Part shown: positions 1 to 7,612 of the stretch, piece after piece | Numbering within the stretch: position 1 is the first letter of the stretch | Layout: the number at the start of each line of letters is the position of its first letter | Source of the DNA: Bacteroidales bacterium | GTDB lineage: Bacteria > Bacteroidota > Bacteroidia > Bacteroidales > Paludibacteraceae | Assembly (NCBI GenBank): GCA_900768725.1 | Contig: CAAGDU010000018.1 | Location: 1 to 29,317 of the forward strand | Direction: 5' to 3' | Length of the DNA: 29,317 nt | Notes under the pieces: model-generated | Database searches by the model: none | Told to the model about the DNA's origin: nothing | What the model saw: the letters and a program-made list of their open reading frames with translations, nothing else | Made by a program: the position numbers and the translations under genes

Positions 1-21
1 GAAGCATTAAACGAAGAATAA
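1..21 (+). CDS. C-terminal end of an upstream gene (partial)
   Basis: Frame 1 reads EALNEE followed by a TAA stop at 19-21, one base before the ATG of the adaptor gene. Tight spacing suggests an upstream gene of the same operon. By analogy with MacAB-TolC-type operons it could be the inner-membrane transporter, but six residues cannot show this. Confidence 0.35.
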   Translation, partial: EALNEE

Positions 22-22
22 T

Positions 23-1126
23 ATGAAAAACTGGAAGAAGTGGACGCTGTTGTCCGTAGTACTGATTGCCGTAGTGGCTGTGTTTGTCTTTCTCTGGCTG
101 CGCTCGCGTCCCGAGCCCGTTTCCTATGAGGTGCTGACGGTGGAGCGCAAGGACTTGCAGCGCACCACGCTCGTTACGGGTAAGGTAGAGCCGCGCGATG
201 AAGTGGCTATCAAGCCGCAGATTTCGGGTATCGTAGCCGAACTGTACAAAGAGGCAGGCGACCAAGTGCGTGTAGGCGACCCTATCGCGAAAATCAAGGT
301 CATCCCCGACATGGCACAACTGGCGTCTGCGGAGTCGCGGGTACGATTGGCAAAGTACAACTTGGAGAACAGTCGCGAGGTCTTTCGTCGCGACTCGGCA
401 CTGCTGGCGAAGCAGGTAGTGTCGCAGGAGATCTACGACAAGAGCCGCTTGCAGTACATTGCCGACTGCGAGGAACTGCAAGCCGCAGAGGATAACCTTA
501 GCATCACCCGCGACGGTGTGGCAGCGAAGGCTACCGATGGCTTCACTACCACCATCGTCCGCGCCACCATCTCAGGCACAGTGTTGGATGTGCCTGTAAA
601 AGTGGGTAGTTCCGTTATCCAAAGCAACAACTACAACGAGGGTACCACCATCGCTACCATAGCCGACATGCAAGACCTGCTCTTCGTGGGCTCTATCGAC
701 GAGACGGAGGTGGGCAAACTGCGCGTAGGCATGCAGATGACGCTGGTAGTCGGCGCACTCAACGACCAACGCTTCCCCGCCACACTGGAGTATATCGCCC
801 CCAAAGGAACAGAGAGCAACGGCGCGATGATGTTCGAGATAAAAGGGGCAGCAGCGATACCTGACAGCGTGGTGATTCGGGCGGGCTATAGCGCTAACGC
901 CGAGATAGTGCTCGACGAGCGCAAGCAGGTGCTGACCGTACCCGAGTATGCAGTAACCTTCGAGAACGACAGTGCCTTTGTCCAACTGCTCACCGACACT
1001 ACCCAACAGACCTACACCCGCCATCCCATCACCACCGGCTTGAGCGACGGCATACAGATAGAGGTAACCGAAGGCCTTTCCTCCACCGACTGTATCCGCG
1101 GCAACGAGGCAACAACCGAACAATAA
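23..1126 (+). CDS. Efflux pump periplasmic adaptor subunit (HlyD/MacA-type membrane fusion protein)
   Basis: The 367-residue protein has one N-terminal membrane anchor (about residues 7-26, after MKNWKKW) and the layout of a membrane fusion protein. It shows a beta-barrel/lipoyl first half (IKPQISGIVAELYKEAGDQV, about residues 63-82), a helical hairpin (about 100-165), the returning lipoyl half (ATISGTVLDVPVKVGSSV) and a barrel/membrane-proximal part ending at the TEQ stop. Such proteins bridge an inner-membrane RND or ABC transporter to a TolC-like channel. A TolC-family gene follows 165 bases later, so the two very likely serve one tripartite exporter. The start ATG lies one base after an upstream stop, which implies an operon. 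Substrate cannot be told from the sequence; MacA-like or RND adaptor are both possible. Confidence 0.9.
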   Translation: MKNWKKWTLLSVVLIAVVAVFVFLWLRSRPEPVSYEVLTVERKDLQRTTLVTGKVEPRDEVAIKPQISGIVAELYKEAGDQVRVGDPIAKIKVIPDMAQLASAESRVRLAKYNLENSREVFRRDSALLAKQVVSQEIYDKSRLQYIADCEELQAAEDNLSITRDGVAAKATDGFTTTIVRATISGTVLDVPVKVGSSVIQSNNYNEGTTIATIADMQDLLFVGSIDETEVGKLRVGMQMTLVVGALNDQRFPATLEYIAPKGTESNGAMMFEIKGAAAIPDSVVIRAGYSANAEIVLDERKQVLTVPEYAVTFENDSAFVQLLTDTTQQTYTRHPITTGLSDGIQIEVTEGLSSTDCIRGNEATTEQ

Positions 1127-1136
1127 AAAAACTATC

Positions 1137-1220
1137 CTCTGCAAAAATCCCTAAAATCTCGCGAGCGTATGCGAGCAGGATATAGGAAAATGCCTTGCTG
1201 CGGGCTACGCCCTTGCAGAG
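1137..1220. other. Structured intergenic inverted repeat
   Basis: CTCTGCAA at 1137-1144 is the exact reverse complement of TTGCAGAG at 1213-1220. Inside lies a smaller hairpin (CTCGC ... GCGAG, about 1158-1174). It separates the adaptor and TolC genes. It has no T-run, so it is not an ordinary terminator; role unknown. Confidence 0.4.
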
Positions 1221-1264
1221 ATTGAGAAGGATTTTGTGCGGATAATATCAGTTCCGATGCACTT

Positions 1265-1285
1265 TTCCTAATTCCTAATTCCTAA
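1265..1285 (+). repeat. 7-nt tandem repeat, three TTCCTAA units
   Basis: Three perfect head-to-tail copies of TTCCTAA end six bases before the ATG of the TolC-family gene. The array forms the AT-rich translation leader of that gene. Confidence 0.8.
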
Positions 1286-1291
1286 TTGATA

Positions 1292-2596
1292 ATGCCTTTT
1301 CGCTTTCTAATACTCTCTTGTGCGCTACTCCTCGCTGTGTGCTTGGACGCAGTGCCCTACACCTTGCAGCAGTGTATCGACACCGCCTTGGTGAACAACC
1401 TCTCTGTGCGCCAACAGGCGAACCGCCTTGCCTCGCAGCGGCTTGCATACAAGCAATCGAAAGCCAATATCTCCCCCGAGTTATACGGCAATATCGGGCA
1501 GTCATGGGGCTTCGGACGCAGCACCGGTGCCGACAACATCAGCCGTATACAGAACTCCTCGCAGACATCTTTCAACCTCTCTGCCAACCTAATGCTCTTC
1601 GACGGGCTGGCGATGAAGTTCAATATCGATGAGGCGGCGGCGAACATGCAGGCGAGCGAAGCCGACTTGCAGGCACAGCAACTGCAAATCAAGATGAATG
1701 TTACCACGATGTTCCTGCAAGTGTTGCTCTGCCAGCAACTCACAGAGACGGCAGCCACCCAGTTAGCAGACACGCAAGCGAAGTTGCAGCGCGACTCAGC
1801 CCTTGTGGCGGCACAACGACTTGCAGCAGGGGAACTCTATACCCTGCAAGCGCAGGTAGCCAAAGAGCAACTCGCCCTTGTGCAGCAGCAGAACGAACTG
1901 CGACTTGCCTTGCTTGACCTCGCGCAAGCCATCGACATACAGGATATGGCTTCCTTCGACATAGTCGTATCGGATGCCGATACCCTGCTTCTGCTCCCCC
2001 TCTCCGCGCAGGAGGTCTATGATGCCGCACTCACCTACCGCCCCGAGATAACGGCCCTCGAATACACCATCGCTGCGCAGGAGGCAGCCCTCAAGTCCGC
2101 CAAAGCCGCCTACTCCCCCACGCTCTCGGCGGGCGCAAGCATCGGCTCAGGCTACTACAATATGCAGGGCAGCGACAACCTGCCGTTCGCCGAGCAGATG
2201 AACGAGAACTTCACCGCTTCCGTCGGGCTCAACCTATCCGTACCGCTCTACGACCGAATGCAGACCACCACCCGCATGCGGCAGCAGCGGCTGGCGGTGG
2301 ATAACGCGAAGTTGCAACTTGCCCAACAGAAGCAGACGCTGCGTAAGGAGATAGACCAAGCCTACTACAATGCCCTCAGTGCGCAGCTGGAGGAGCAAAG
2401 CGCCATGGAGGCAGAGCGTTCGGCGGCAGAAGCCCTGCGCTATGCCGAGCAGAAGCAGGAGGCTGGCAGAGCATCTGCCTACGAATACCGTGAGGCGAAG
2501 AATACCTATGCCCAAGCCCTTGCTACACGCCTACAAGCCCGCTACAACCTCCTCTTCCGCATACGGATACTGCACTACTATCAGGGAACACTGTAA
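1292..2596 (+). CDS. TolC-family outer-membrane efflux channel
   Basis: From ATG 1292 the protein has 434 residues. An in-frame TTG six bases upstream (1286) is less likely because the ATG gives a clean signal peptide (MPFRFLILSCALLLAVCLDA). Two OEP repeats typical of TolC proteins are visible: the first begins YTLQQCIDTALVNNLSVRQQ, the second begins near LSAQEVYDAALTYRPEITAL. Both are Ala/Gln-rich coiled-coil helices followed by strand segments (SAGASIGSGYYN; SVGLNLSVPLYDR). It should form the outer-membrane and periplasmic tunnel for the adaptor encoded just upstream. Length is normal for the family (about 420-480). Confidence 0.92.
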   Translation: MPFRFLILSCALLLAVCLDAVPYTLQQCIDTALVNNLSVRQQANRLASQRLAYKQSKANISPELYGNIGQSWGFGRSTGADNISRIQNSSQTSFNLSANLMLFDGLAMKFNIDEAAANMQASEADLQAQQLQIKMNVTTMFLQVLLCQQLTETAATQLADTQAKLQRDSALVAAQRLAAGELYTLQAQVAKEQLALVQQQNELRLALLDLAQAIDIQDMASFDIVVSDADTLLLLPLSAQEVYDAALTYRPEITALEYTIAAQEAALKSAKAAYSPTLSAGASIGSGYYNMQGSDNLPFAEQMNENFTASVGLNLSVPLYDRMQTTTRMRQQRLAVDNAKLQLAQQKQTLRKEIDQAYYNALSAQLEEQSAMEAERSAAEALRYAEQKQEAGRASAYEYREAKNTYAQALATRLQARYNLLFRIRILHYYQGTL

Positions 2597-2615
2597 TTAT
2601 GAATTATGAATTATG
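2595..2615 (+). repeat. 7-nt tandem repeat, three AATTATG units
   Basis: Three perfect copies of AATTATG begin inside the TAA stop codon of the TolC gene and run into the spacer. A similar AATTAAG pair occurs at about 6389-6402, next to a copy of the GC-rich repeat that also follows here. Confidence 0.75.
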
Positions 2616-2626
2616 AGGCGCATGCT

Positions 2627-2719
2627 TGTCCGGGTGCGCAGGCGTCCCCGCCTGCTGTAAAGGAGGTGCGGTCTCCAGGCCGCACCATAGGAACTTGTCC
2701 AGGTGTGTCCCCGCCTGCT
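2627..2719 (+). repeat. GC-rich dispersed repeat cluster with hairpins
   Basis: A 30-nt element at 2627-2656 (starting TGTCCGGGTGCGCAGG and ending CCCCGCCTGCT) carries the inverted pair GCAGGC/GCCTGC. It recurs with one mismatch at 6359-6388, and a shortened copy lies at 2695-2719. Between the two local copies sits a further hairpin, GGTGCGG (2665-2671) with CCGCACC (2680-2686). No coding potential is evident. These look like dispersed palindromic intergenic repeats. Confidence 0.7.
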
Positions 2720-2735
2720 ATAATTTCAGAATTCC

Positions 2736-2756
2736 CGGAGTATTCAGATTACTCCG
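2736..2756 (+). repeat. Dispersed ~21-nt palindromic element, copy 1
   Basis: CGGAGTA at 2736-2742 pairs with TACTCCG at 2750-2756 around TTCAGAT. Close copies lie at 3446-3466 and, on the minus strand, 26390-26409. In all three places the element sits in the spacer before a gene and reads in the direction of that gene. Confidence 0.75.
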
Positions 2757-2788
2757 AAAAACAATAACCAATTAACTTGCTCTCTACT

Positions 2789-2847
2789 CTCCCCCTTGCG
2801 GGGTCCCCGAAAAATCTTTGATTTTTGGGGTGCTCTCGTAGGGGGAG
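2789..2847. other. Long hairpin upstream of the PspC gene
   Basis: Outer arms CTCCCCCT (2789-2796) and AGGGGGAG (2840-2847) pair exactly. Inner arms CCCC-g-AAAAAT (2805-2815) and ATTTTTGGGG (2821-2830) pair with one bulged base. The structure ends 26 bases before the PspC start and could act on RNA. It resembles the C-rich block at 6414-6646 in base make-up. Confidence 0.5.
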
Positions 2848-2873
2848 TTGGAGGGGGTCCAAACTTCATTATT

Positions 2874-3071
2874 ATGGATAGAAAACTAACTCGTTCAGCC
2901 AACAAGATGGTTGGCGGTGTATGTGCCGGGTTGGCAGACTATTTCGACATTGACCCCACCGTAGTGCGGGTGGTCTATGCCGCATTAACGCTATTCTCCG
3001 CCTGCTTCCCGGGCATCGTTTTGTACATTCTCCTCTTAATCATTATGCCTCCCGCTGAGTATCATGATTGA
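2874..3071 (+). CDS. PspC-domain protein, 65 residues
   Basis: From ATG 2874 the protein is essentially one PspC domain: MDRKLTRSANKMVGGVCAGL followed by ADYFDIDPTVVRVVYAAL and a hydrophobic C-terminal half that forms one membrane segment. A longer open frame reaches back to 2796 but would translate the upstream hairpin, so the later ATG is preferred. PspC proteins act in envelope stress responses at the inner membrane. The stop overlaps the next gene (PadR) by 8 bases, indicating translational coupling. In related Bacteroidales, from family knowledge, PspC is often fused to a DUF2807 protein; here it is separate from the DUF2807 gene 430 bases downstream. Confidence 0.9.
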   Translation: MDRKLTRSANKMVGGVCAGLADYFDIDPTVVRVVYAALTLFSACFPGIVLYILLLIIMPPAEYHD

Positions 3072-3390
3072 TAATATCAAGACACAAATGCGAAAGGGCA
3101 TACTGGAGTATTGTGTCCTTTCTATCATCAGCAACCGCGGCGAAGCCTACACCAGCGATGTCATCGAGGTGTTGCGCGATGCCGACTTGCTGGTGGTGGA
3201 GGGTACGGTCTATCCTCTCCTCACGCGTATGAAGAACAACGGGCTGTTGACCTATCGCTGGGAGGAGTCGCGAGAAGGGCCTCCAAGGAAGTATTTCCGT
3301 TTGACTCCCGAAGGAGCTGCCCTCCTCGCCGATTTGGAGCAAGAATGGAACGCCATCACTGCCTCCATACAGAAGGTAACACAGTCCTAA
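3064..3390 (+). CDS. PadR-family transcriptional regulator
   Basis: This 108-residue protein has the PadR winged-helix layout: MRKGILEYCVLSIISNRGEA (helix 1 and turn), TSDVIEVL, then VEGTVYPLLTRMKNNGLLTY (recognition helix and start of the wing), EGPPRKYFRLTPEG (wing) and a short C-terminal dimerisation helix. It is likely a small DNA-binding repressor. It overlaps the PspC gene by 8 bases and precedes the DUF2807 membrane protein. PadR-PspC-DUF2807 neighbourhoods are common in Bacteroidetes, so it probably controls this set, possibly through the palindromes at 2736-2756 and 3446-3466, which is inference. Confidence 0.9.
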   Translation: MIDNIKTQMRKGILEYCVLSIISNRGEAYTSDVIEVLRDADLLVVEGTVYPLLTRMKNNGLLTYRWEESREGPPRKYFRLTPEGAALLADLEQEWNAITASIQKVTQS

Positions 3391-3417
3391 TTAACAATTA
3401 ACAATTAATAATTAACA
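3389..3417 (+). repeat. AT-rich micro-repeat AATTAAC
   Basis: Two perfect AATTAAC units (3389-3402) are followed by AATTAAT and another AATTAAC-like unit. The array starts inside the PadR stop codon, as the AATTATG array does at the TolC stop. Confidence 0.55.
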
Positions 3418-3432
3418 TGCCCATGCTCTGAT

Positions 3433-3466
3433 TATTCAGAATACTCGGAGTACTCAGAAAACTCCG
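3433..3466 (+). repeat. Dispersed palindromic element, copy 2
   Basis: The core at 3446-3466 has arms CGGAGT and ACTCCG and matches copy 1 at 18 of 21 positions. It is preceded by a half unit, TATTCAGAATACT (3433-3445). It lies 35 bases before the DUF2807 gene. Confidence 0.7.
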
Positions 3467-3501
3467 ATAACAACGAAAACTACGAAAAATACATTTTATC
3501 A

Positions 3502-4866
3502 ATGAAAGAAACTCGCACAATCAATCTCAACGGCATAGTGTTTCATATTGACAACGATGCCTATCTTGCGCTCTCTAACTATCTGCACGATATAGAGTTG
3601 CGCCTTCCTTCCGACGATCGCAAAGAGGTGATGAACGACCTCGAAGCGCGTGTTGCCGAACTCTTCCAATCTGCTCTCTTTGCGAAGAATGTGCAGGTGG
3701 TGGATATCGAAATGGTGAACACCATGGAGTCGCGCATCGGCAAGCCCTCCGACTTTGGAGAGAACAAGCGCCCTGTGGTGAAGCATAGGCCCTCTGATAA
3801 CCAAGGTTGCGCCCGCTCCTTCGGTATTGCGCTCAAAGTGCTGCTCGTGCTCATGGCGTTGCCCTTCCTCTTTATCTTCTGTATCGTGGCTTTCTCGTTG
3901 CTGATGGCATTGTTCGGCGTGAGCGCCGGTTTGGCGACAGCCCTGCCTTTGCTGGGTATTGAACTCTTCGCCGGCAGCGGCTGGCTCACTGCGCTCTTCG
4001 TCATTGCCGTGCTGGCAGTGATCATCCTGCCTATCGTGATGCTTGTGCATTCTATCGTTACCTATGTGCGGTTGCGCCGCGGACCGAAAGCACGTTTCTG
4101 GTGGAGCACTATCATCGCATGGCTGGTAGCCATTGCGCTGACTATCGGTTTGTTCTTCAATGGTATTCGCGTGGACGGAAACCCCGCCAACATCTTCCAA
4201 CTTATCCAGTTGGTGGATAATGGAATGAACGAACTCGACTCCGACGAGCCGACCTCCACAATGGTGCTCGACCTGCCTGCTTTCCAAGCCATCGAGGTAA
4301 CGGGACCTTTCGAGGTGTCGCTCACGCAGTCGCTCACGCAGCAGGTCAGCCTGACGAGCAACCATCCCGACCAAGTGCTTGCCGAGGTGGAAGACGGGGT
4401 GCTGAAGATTACTTTCCGCCCCGAGCGTAGCCGCTACACCAAGGCTTCGTTTGCCATTGCCGTTCCCGAACTGCAACGTATTGCGGGCACGGCAGCCGCA
4501 CAGATAGAGACTGAGGGCGTCTTCAAGTGCTACGACCTTGACCTCCGCCTGACGGGAGCCGCCCAAGCAGACCTCAACCTGCAAGGCAAGACGCTGAAAG
4601 TGAGTGCAGCAGGGGCATCCCAAGCCGAACTGGAAGGTACCATGGAGTCGCTTACGGCGGAGGTTGCCGGTGCATCCAAGTTGGAGGCAGAAGACATGAA
4701 GGTGCAGGAAGCGCATATCAACTGCGCGGGAGCAAGCGTAGCCGAGGTGCATGCCGAGCAGCAACTATGGGCGCAAGCCGCAGGAGCAAGCAGAATCACC
4801 TACCGCGGCAACCCCAACGTGCAGCACCAGATGGCAGTAGGCGGCAGCCAAATTAACGCCAAATAA
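3502..4866 (+). CDS. Multi-pass membrane protein with DUF2807 (putative auto-transporter adhesin head GIN domain)
   Basis: The 454-residue protein begins with a soluble acidic part (residues 1-100; MKETRTINLNGIVFHIDNDA and a DLEARVAELF helix). This resembles the N-terminus of Bacteroidales PspC/DUF2807 fusion proteins. Hydrophobic segments follow at about 107-150, 161-189 and 201-219. The C-terminal part from about 254 is a DUF2807 beta-helix: repeated short strands with G-A-S turns (AAGASQAELEG, VAGASKLEAED, CAGASVAEVHA, AAGASRITYRG). I see no clear PspC motif in it; that domain is encoded separately at 2874. With PadR upstream it likely forms an envelope-stress unit. Its precise role is unknown. 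Confidence 0.85.
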   Translation: MKETRTINLNGIVFHIDNDAYLALSNYLHDIELRLPSDDRKEVMNDLEARVAELFQSALFAKNVQVVDIEMVNTMESRIGKPSDFGENKRPVVKHRPSDNQGCARSFGIALKVLLVLMALPFLFIFCIVAFSLLMALFGVSAGLATALPLLGIELFAGSGWLTALFVIAVLAVIILPIVMLVHSIVTYVRLRRGPKARFWWSTIIAWLVAIALTIGLFFNGIRVDGNPANIFQLIQLVDNGMNELDSDEPTSTMVLDLPAFQAIEVTGPFEVSLTQSLTQQVSLTSNHPDQVLAEVEDGVLKITFRPERSRYTKASFAIAVPELQRIAGTAAAQIETEGVFKCYDLDLRLTGAAQADLNLQGKTLKVSAAGASQAELEGTMESLTAEVAGASKLEAEDMKVQEAHINCAGASVAEVHAEQQLWAQAAGASRITYRGNPNVQHQMAVGGSQINAK

Positions 4867-4879
4867 ATAGTTCGTTCTC

Positions 4880-4911
4880 TTGCGTATCTAAAAAAAAAAC
4901 ACTACCTTTGC
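4880..4911 (+). promoter_or_regulatory. Bacteroidetes-type promoter for dacB
   Basis: TTG at 4880-4882, a 20-nt spacer and TACCTTTGC at 4903-4911 match the TTTG-N19-21-TAnnTTTG consensus. The expected transcript start is roughly 25 bases before the dacB start codon, in an A-rich leader. Confidence 0.8.
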
Positions 4912-4941
4912 AGCCCAAACAAAAAAAAGAGATCAAAGATT

Positions 4942-6345
4942 GTGCATGTATTATTGAGTATATTGCTGTCGGTAGGCGTGCTATTGGAGAACCCGCTGAC
5001 CGAGCAGGCGAACATAAGCGTGCTGGTGAAGAACATCGACACGCAGGAGACGATAGACAGTTATCGGGAAGAGAACGTGGTGCCCCCCGCATCGGTGATG
5101 AAACTGCTGACCACGGGCGCGGCATTGGAGTTGCTGGGGGCGGACTTCCGCTTCGTAACCACGCTGGAGACCTCCGCGCCGATAGAGGACGGGGTGCTGA
5201 AAGGCGACCTATACATCAAAGGCTCGTGCGACCCTTCGCTGGGTCTGCTGCTCGGCAGGGGACGCGGCAACGGCTCGGTGCCGAATACCACCACCGCCTT
5301 CCTTGCCAAATGGGCGAAAGCCGTGATGGACGCAGGGATACGGAGGATAGAAGGGCGCGTGGTGGCAGACATGACGCTGCTGGACGGAGACGCGGTGAAC
5401 CCCGCATGGCTGTGGGAAGATGCGGGCAACTACTACGCCCCGGGGGTGTTCGGTATCAACTACTTGGGCAACAGCATGAATATCGTACTCAAGAGCGGCG
5501 AGGTAGGTAGCGTGGCGGAGGTAACACGGGTGGAGCCTTATTACCCCGACCTACAACTGATTAACCATATCCGCTGCACGCAGATCACCTACGACGGGGC
5601 GTTCGTACACGGGTTGCCGTACAGCAAAGAGCGTTACCTGACGGGCTCCATCCCCTCCAACCTCGGGGTATTCGGTGTGCGGAGCGACATGCCCAATCCG
5701 GGTTTGCTGCTGGCGCAGCACCTGCAACGGGAGTTGAACGCGCGAGGGGTAACGGTATGCGAGCCGGCGACCTACATGGCGGACTACAACCCGCTGCTGC
5801 CGGCAAGGCGCGTGCTATATGAGCACAAGTCCGACTCGCTGGGGGTGCTGCTGGCGGAGTGCAACATCCATAGCAACAACCTCTTCGCGGAGGCACTGTT
5901 CCGCTACCTCGGGCTGAACTACGGCAAGCCGGGCACGATACACAACGCCTGCGAGGTGGTGCGCGACTTCTGGAAGCGGCGCGGCGTGGACATAGGCAAC
6001 GCGCTCATCAAGGACGGCTGCGGATTGGCGCCGCAAGATGCCGTGAGTGCGGCGACGCTGGTGCAGTTGCTCACCTACATGGACGGCAGAAAGAACCGCG
6101 AGGTATGGCTTGCCTCGCTGCCGGTGAGCGGCGAGAGCGGGACACTCCGAAGCCTGCTGGCAGGCACCTCGCTGCAAGGATGCGTGCAGGCGAAGAGCGG
6201 CACGATAGCCGGCACGAAGAACTACGCAGGGTATATCAACCGCCCGAACGGCGAGCGATGGGTGTTCGCCATACTCGTCAACAGTGCCCCCTGCAAAGCC
6301 AAGAAGATACAAACCATCATCGAACGATACCTGCTGGCGTTGTAA
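4942..6345 (+). CDS. dacB: D-Ala-D-Ala carboxypeptidase/endopeptidase, PBP4 (peptidase S13)
   Basis: The protein (467 residues) carries the three penicillin-binding motifs of the S13 family in order: SxxK as S51-V-M-K54 (PPASVMKLLTTG), SxN as S311-N-N313 (HSNNLFAEALF), and KTG-like K418-S-G-T (VQAKSGTIAGTKNYAGYI). A long insertion between the first two motifs is typical of PBP4. A hydrophobic N-terminus (HVLLSILLSVGVLL) would export it to the periplasm, where it trims peptidoglycan peptides or cross-links. The start is probably GTG at 4942, as there is no ATG between the promoter and the mature part. The promoter lies immediately upstream. Confidence 0.93.
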   Translation: MHVLLSILLSVGVLLENPLTEQANISVLVKNIDTQETIDSYREENVVPPASVMKLLTTGAALELLGADFRFVTTLETSAPIEDGVLKGDLYIKGSCDPSLGLLLGRGRGNGSVPNTTTAFLAKWAKAVMDAGIRRIEGRVVADMTLLDGDAVNPAWLWEDAGNYYAPGVFGINYLGNSMNIVLKSGEVGSVAEVTRVEPYYPDLQLINHIRCTQITYDGAFVHGLPYSKERYLTGSIPSNLGVFGVRSDMPNPGLLLAQHLQRELNARGVTVCEPATYMADYNPLLPARRVLYEHKSDSLGVLLAECNIHSNNLFAEALFRYLGLNYGKPGTIHNACEVVRDFWKRRGVDIGNALIKDGCGLAPQDAVSAATLVQLLTYMDGRKNREVWLASLPVSGESGTLRSLLAGTSLQGCVQAKSGTIAGTKNYAGYINRPNGERWVFAILVNSAPCKAKKIQTIIERYLLAL

Positions 6346-6358
6346 GATAAAAGACCGC

Positions 6359-6388
6359 TGTCCGGGTACGCAGGCGTCCCCGCCTGCT
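6359..6388 (+). repeat. GC-rich dispersed repeat, second locus
   Basis: This 30-nt element is the same as 2627-2656 apart from one base (g to a). It follows the dacB stop by 13 bases and is followed by AATTAAG repeats, just as the first copy is accompanied by AATTATG repeats. Its first part, GCTGTCCGGGTAC (6357-6369), is also found inverted at 16009-16021. Confidence 0.7.
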
Positions 6389-6413
6389 AATTAAGAATTA
6401 AGAGGCGCAGCAA

Positions 6414-6646
6414 CTCCCCCGCCTCTCCAGAAAGGAGGGGAGGGGGTACGGGGGCGGGAAGGTACACTCGGCATCAAGCCGCAAAAAAAAGAAAATAAAA
6501 GAACAAACAAAATTAGCCCACACATAAAAAGAAACAAATATGATAAGTCCATTATCCTTCATTCTGTATCTTTGTTGCGGCTGAATGCCGAGTCCTCCTC
6601 CCGCCCCCTTACCCCCTCCCCCCCCTCTAAGAGGGAGGCGGGGGAG
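6414..6646. repeat. Inverted repeat element, ~71-nt C/G-rich arms
   Basis: The left arm 6414-6484 (starting CTCCCCCGCCTC, ending AAGCCGCAA) is an imperfect reverse complement of the right arm 6575-6646 (TTGCGGCTGAATGCCG to GCGGGGGAG). A 90-nt AT-rich centre (6485-6574) separates them. Long terminal inverted repeats around a short non-coding centre resemble a MITE. No transposase or clear target-site duplication is seen. The centre ends in a lone TATCTTTG (6567-6574), a possible -7 box without a matching -33. Confidence 0.65.
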
Positions 6647-6818
6647 CAGAAGTTACTTTCGACTCTGAAAAAACTTATAGACTAAGGTAATAAAAACTAT
6701 TGCGGCTGAATGCCGAGTCCTCCTCCCGCCCCCTTACCCCCTCCCCCCCCTCTAAGAGGGAGGCGGGGGAGCAAAAGTTACTTTCGACTTTGAAAAAACT
6801 TATAGACAAAAGTAATAA
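6575..6818 (+). repeat. Tandem duplication, two 119-nt copies with 125-nt period
   Basis: Copies 6575-6693 and 6700-6818 are nearly identical. Each has TTGCGGCTGAATGCCG, a run of C, an internal hairpin (CCCTCTaAGAGGG) and an AT-rich tail (GAAAAAACTTATAGAC). The right arm of the inverted element has therefore been duplicated together with its tail. Together with 6346-6574 this fills the whole 500-base gap before birA; no gene is seen in it. Confidence 0.85.
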
Positions 6819-6847
6819 GTCTTTCGTCCTTCATCCTTTATCCATCA

Positions 6848-7612
6848 ATGTATATTGAAGAAACCGATAGCACGAACAACCTGCTGAAAGCCGCTGTGGT
6901 GGCAGAGGCGGTATGGCTGCGTGAGGAGCGCATACCCGTAGTATGGACGGGCTTTCAGACGGCTGGACGCGGGCAGGCAGGCAACGGATGGGAGAGCGAG
7001 CGGGGGCAGAACCTGCTGTTCTCGGTGTTGCTTCGCAAGCCGCAGGTGGCGATAGCGGAGCAGTTCATGCTCTCCATGCTGGCGGCAGTGGCGCTGCGGG
7101 AGACGGTGGCAGAGGAGATGGGAGAAGAGGGACTGACCATCAAGTGGCCCAACGACCTCTATTGGGGCGACAAGAAACTGGCAGGGATGTTGATAGAGAA
7201 CACGCTCACAGGCGGAGAAATAGCCTATTCTATCATCGGCATCGGGCTGAATATCAACCAAGAGCATTGGATAGGCAATGCGTCGAATCCCGTTTCCATG
7301 CGGTTGATTACAGGGCAATCCTACTCGCCGGAGAAGGTGTTCACGCGGTACATGGCGCATTTGCAAACATGGTTGCAGCGACCGCAGAGCGAGTGGCGGG
7401 AAGCCTACATGCAGCACCTCTACCGCCGCGAAGGATGGTGGCGGTTCATAGAGCGCGAAGTCTCCCTCACCCCCACCATGAACGCCGAGGCAAAAGACGG
7501 CGGCTTCCTTGCAAGGATAGAGGGAATAACCAATGCGGGCGAGATTATACTACAAACACCCAATAACGAACAGAAGAAATATCACTTCAAAGAAATAAGA
7601 TATATACTATGA
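6848..7612 (+). CDS. birA: Biotin--[acetyl-CoA-carboxylase] ligase (catalytic domain only)
   Basis: The 254-residue protein starts directly in the ligase fold (ETDSTN at residues 5-10) without an N-terminal helix-turn-helix. It is therefore a class I enzyme that attaches biotin to carboxylase carrier proteins but should not regulate transcription itself. Motifs: GRGQAGNGW (40-48, biotinyl-AMP loop), KWPND (99-103), KLAGML with the lysine at 110, and GIGLNIN. A small C-terminal SH3-like domain follows (EGITNAGEIILQT). Its stop overlaps the start of the next gene (ATGA), so the two are translationally coupled. The promoter is unclear because the upstream region is all repeats. Confidence 0.93.
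   Translation: MYIEETDSTNNLLKAAVVAEAVWLREERIPVVWTGFQTAGRGQAGNGWESERGQNLLFSVLLRKPQVAIAEQFMLSMLAAVALRETVAEEMGEEGLTIKWPNDLYWGDKKLAGMLIENTLTGGEIAYSIIGIGLNINQEHWIGNASNPVSMRLITGQSYSPEKVFTRYMAHLQTWLQRPQSEWREAYMQHLYRREGWWRFIEREVSLTPTMNAEAKDGGFLARIEGITNAGEIILQTPNNEQKKYHFKEIRYIL

Noticed and set aside
3499..4764. Long minus-strand open frame (421 residues) opposite the DUF2807 gene
   Set aside because: Cys/His/Gln/Arg-rich shadow without domain, signal or promoter. The plus-strand frame has clear membrane segments and a domain.
6575..6818. CRISPR array
   Set aside because: Only two copies of 119 nt with a 6-nt gap, no short repeat/spacer pattern and no cas genes.
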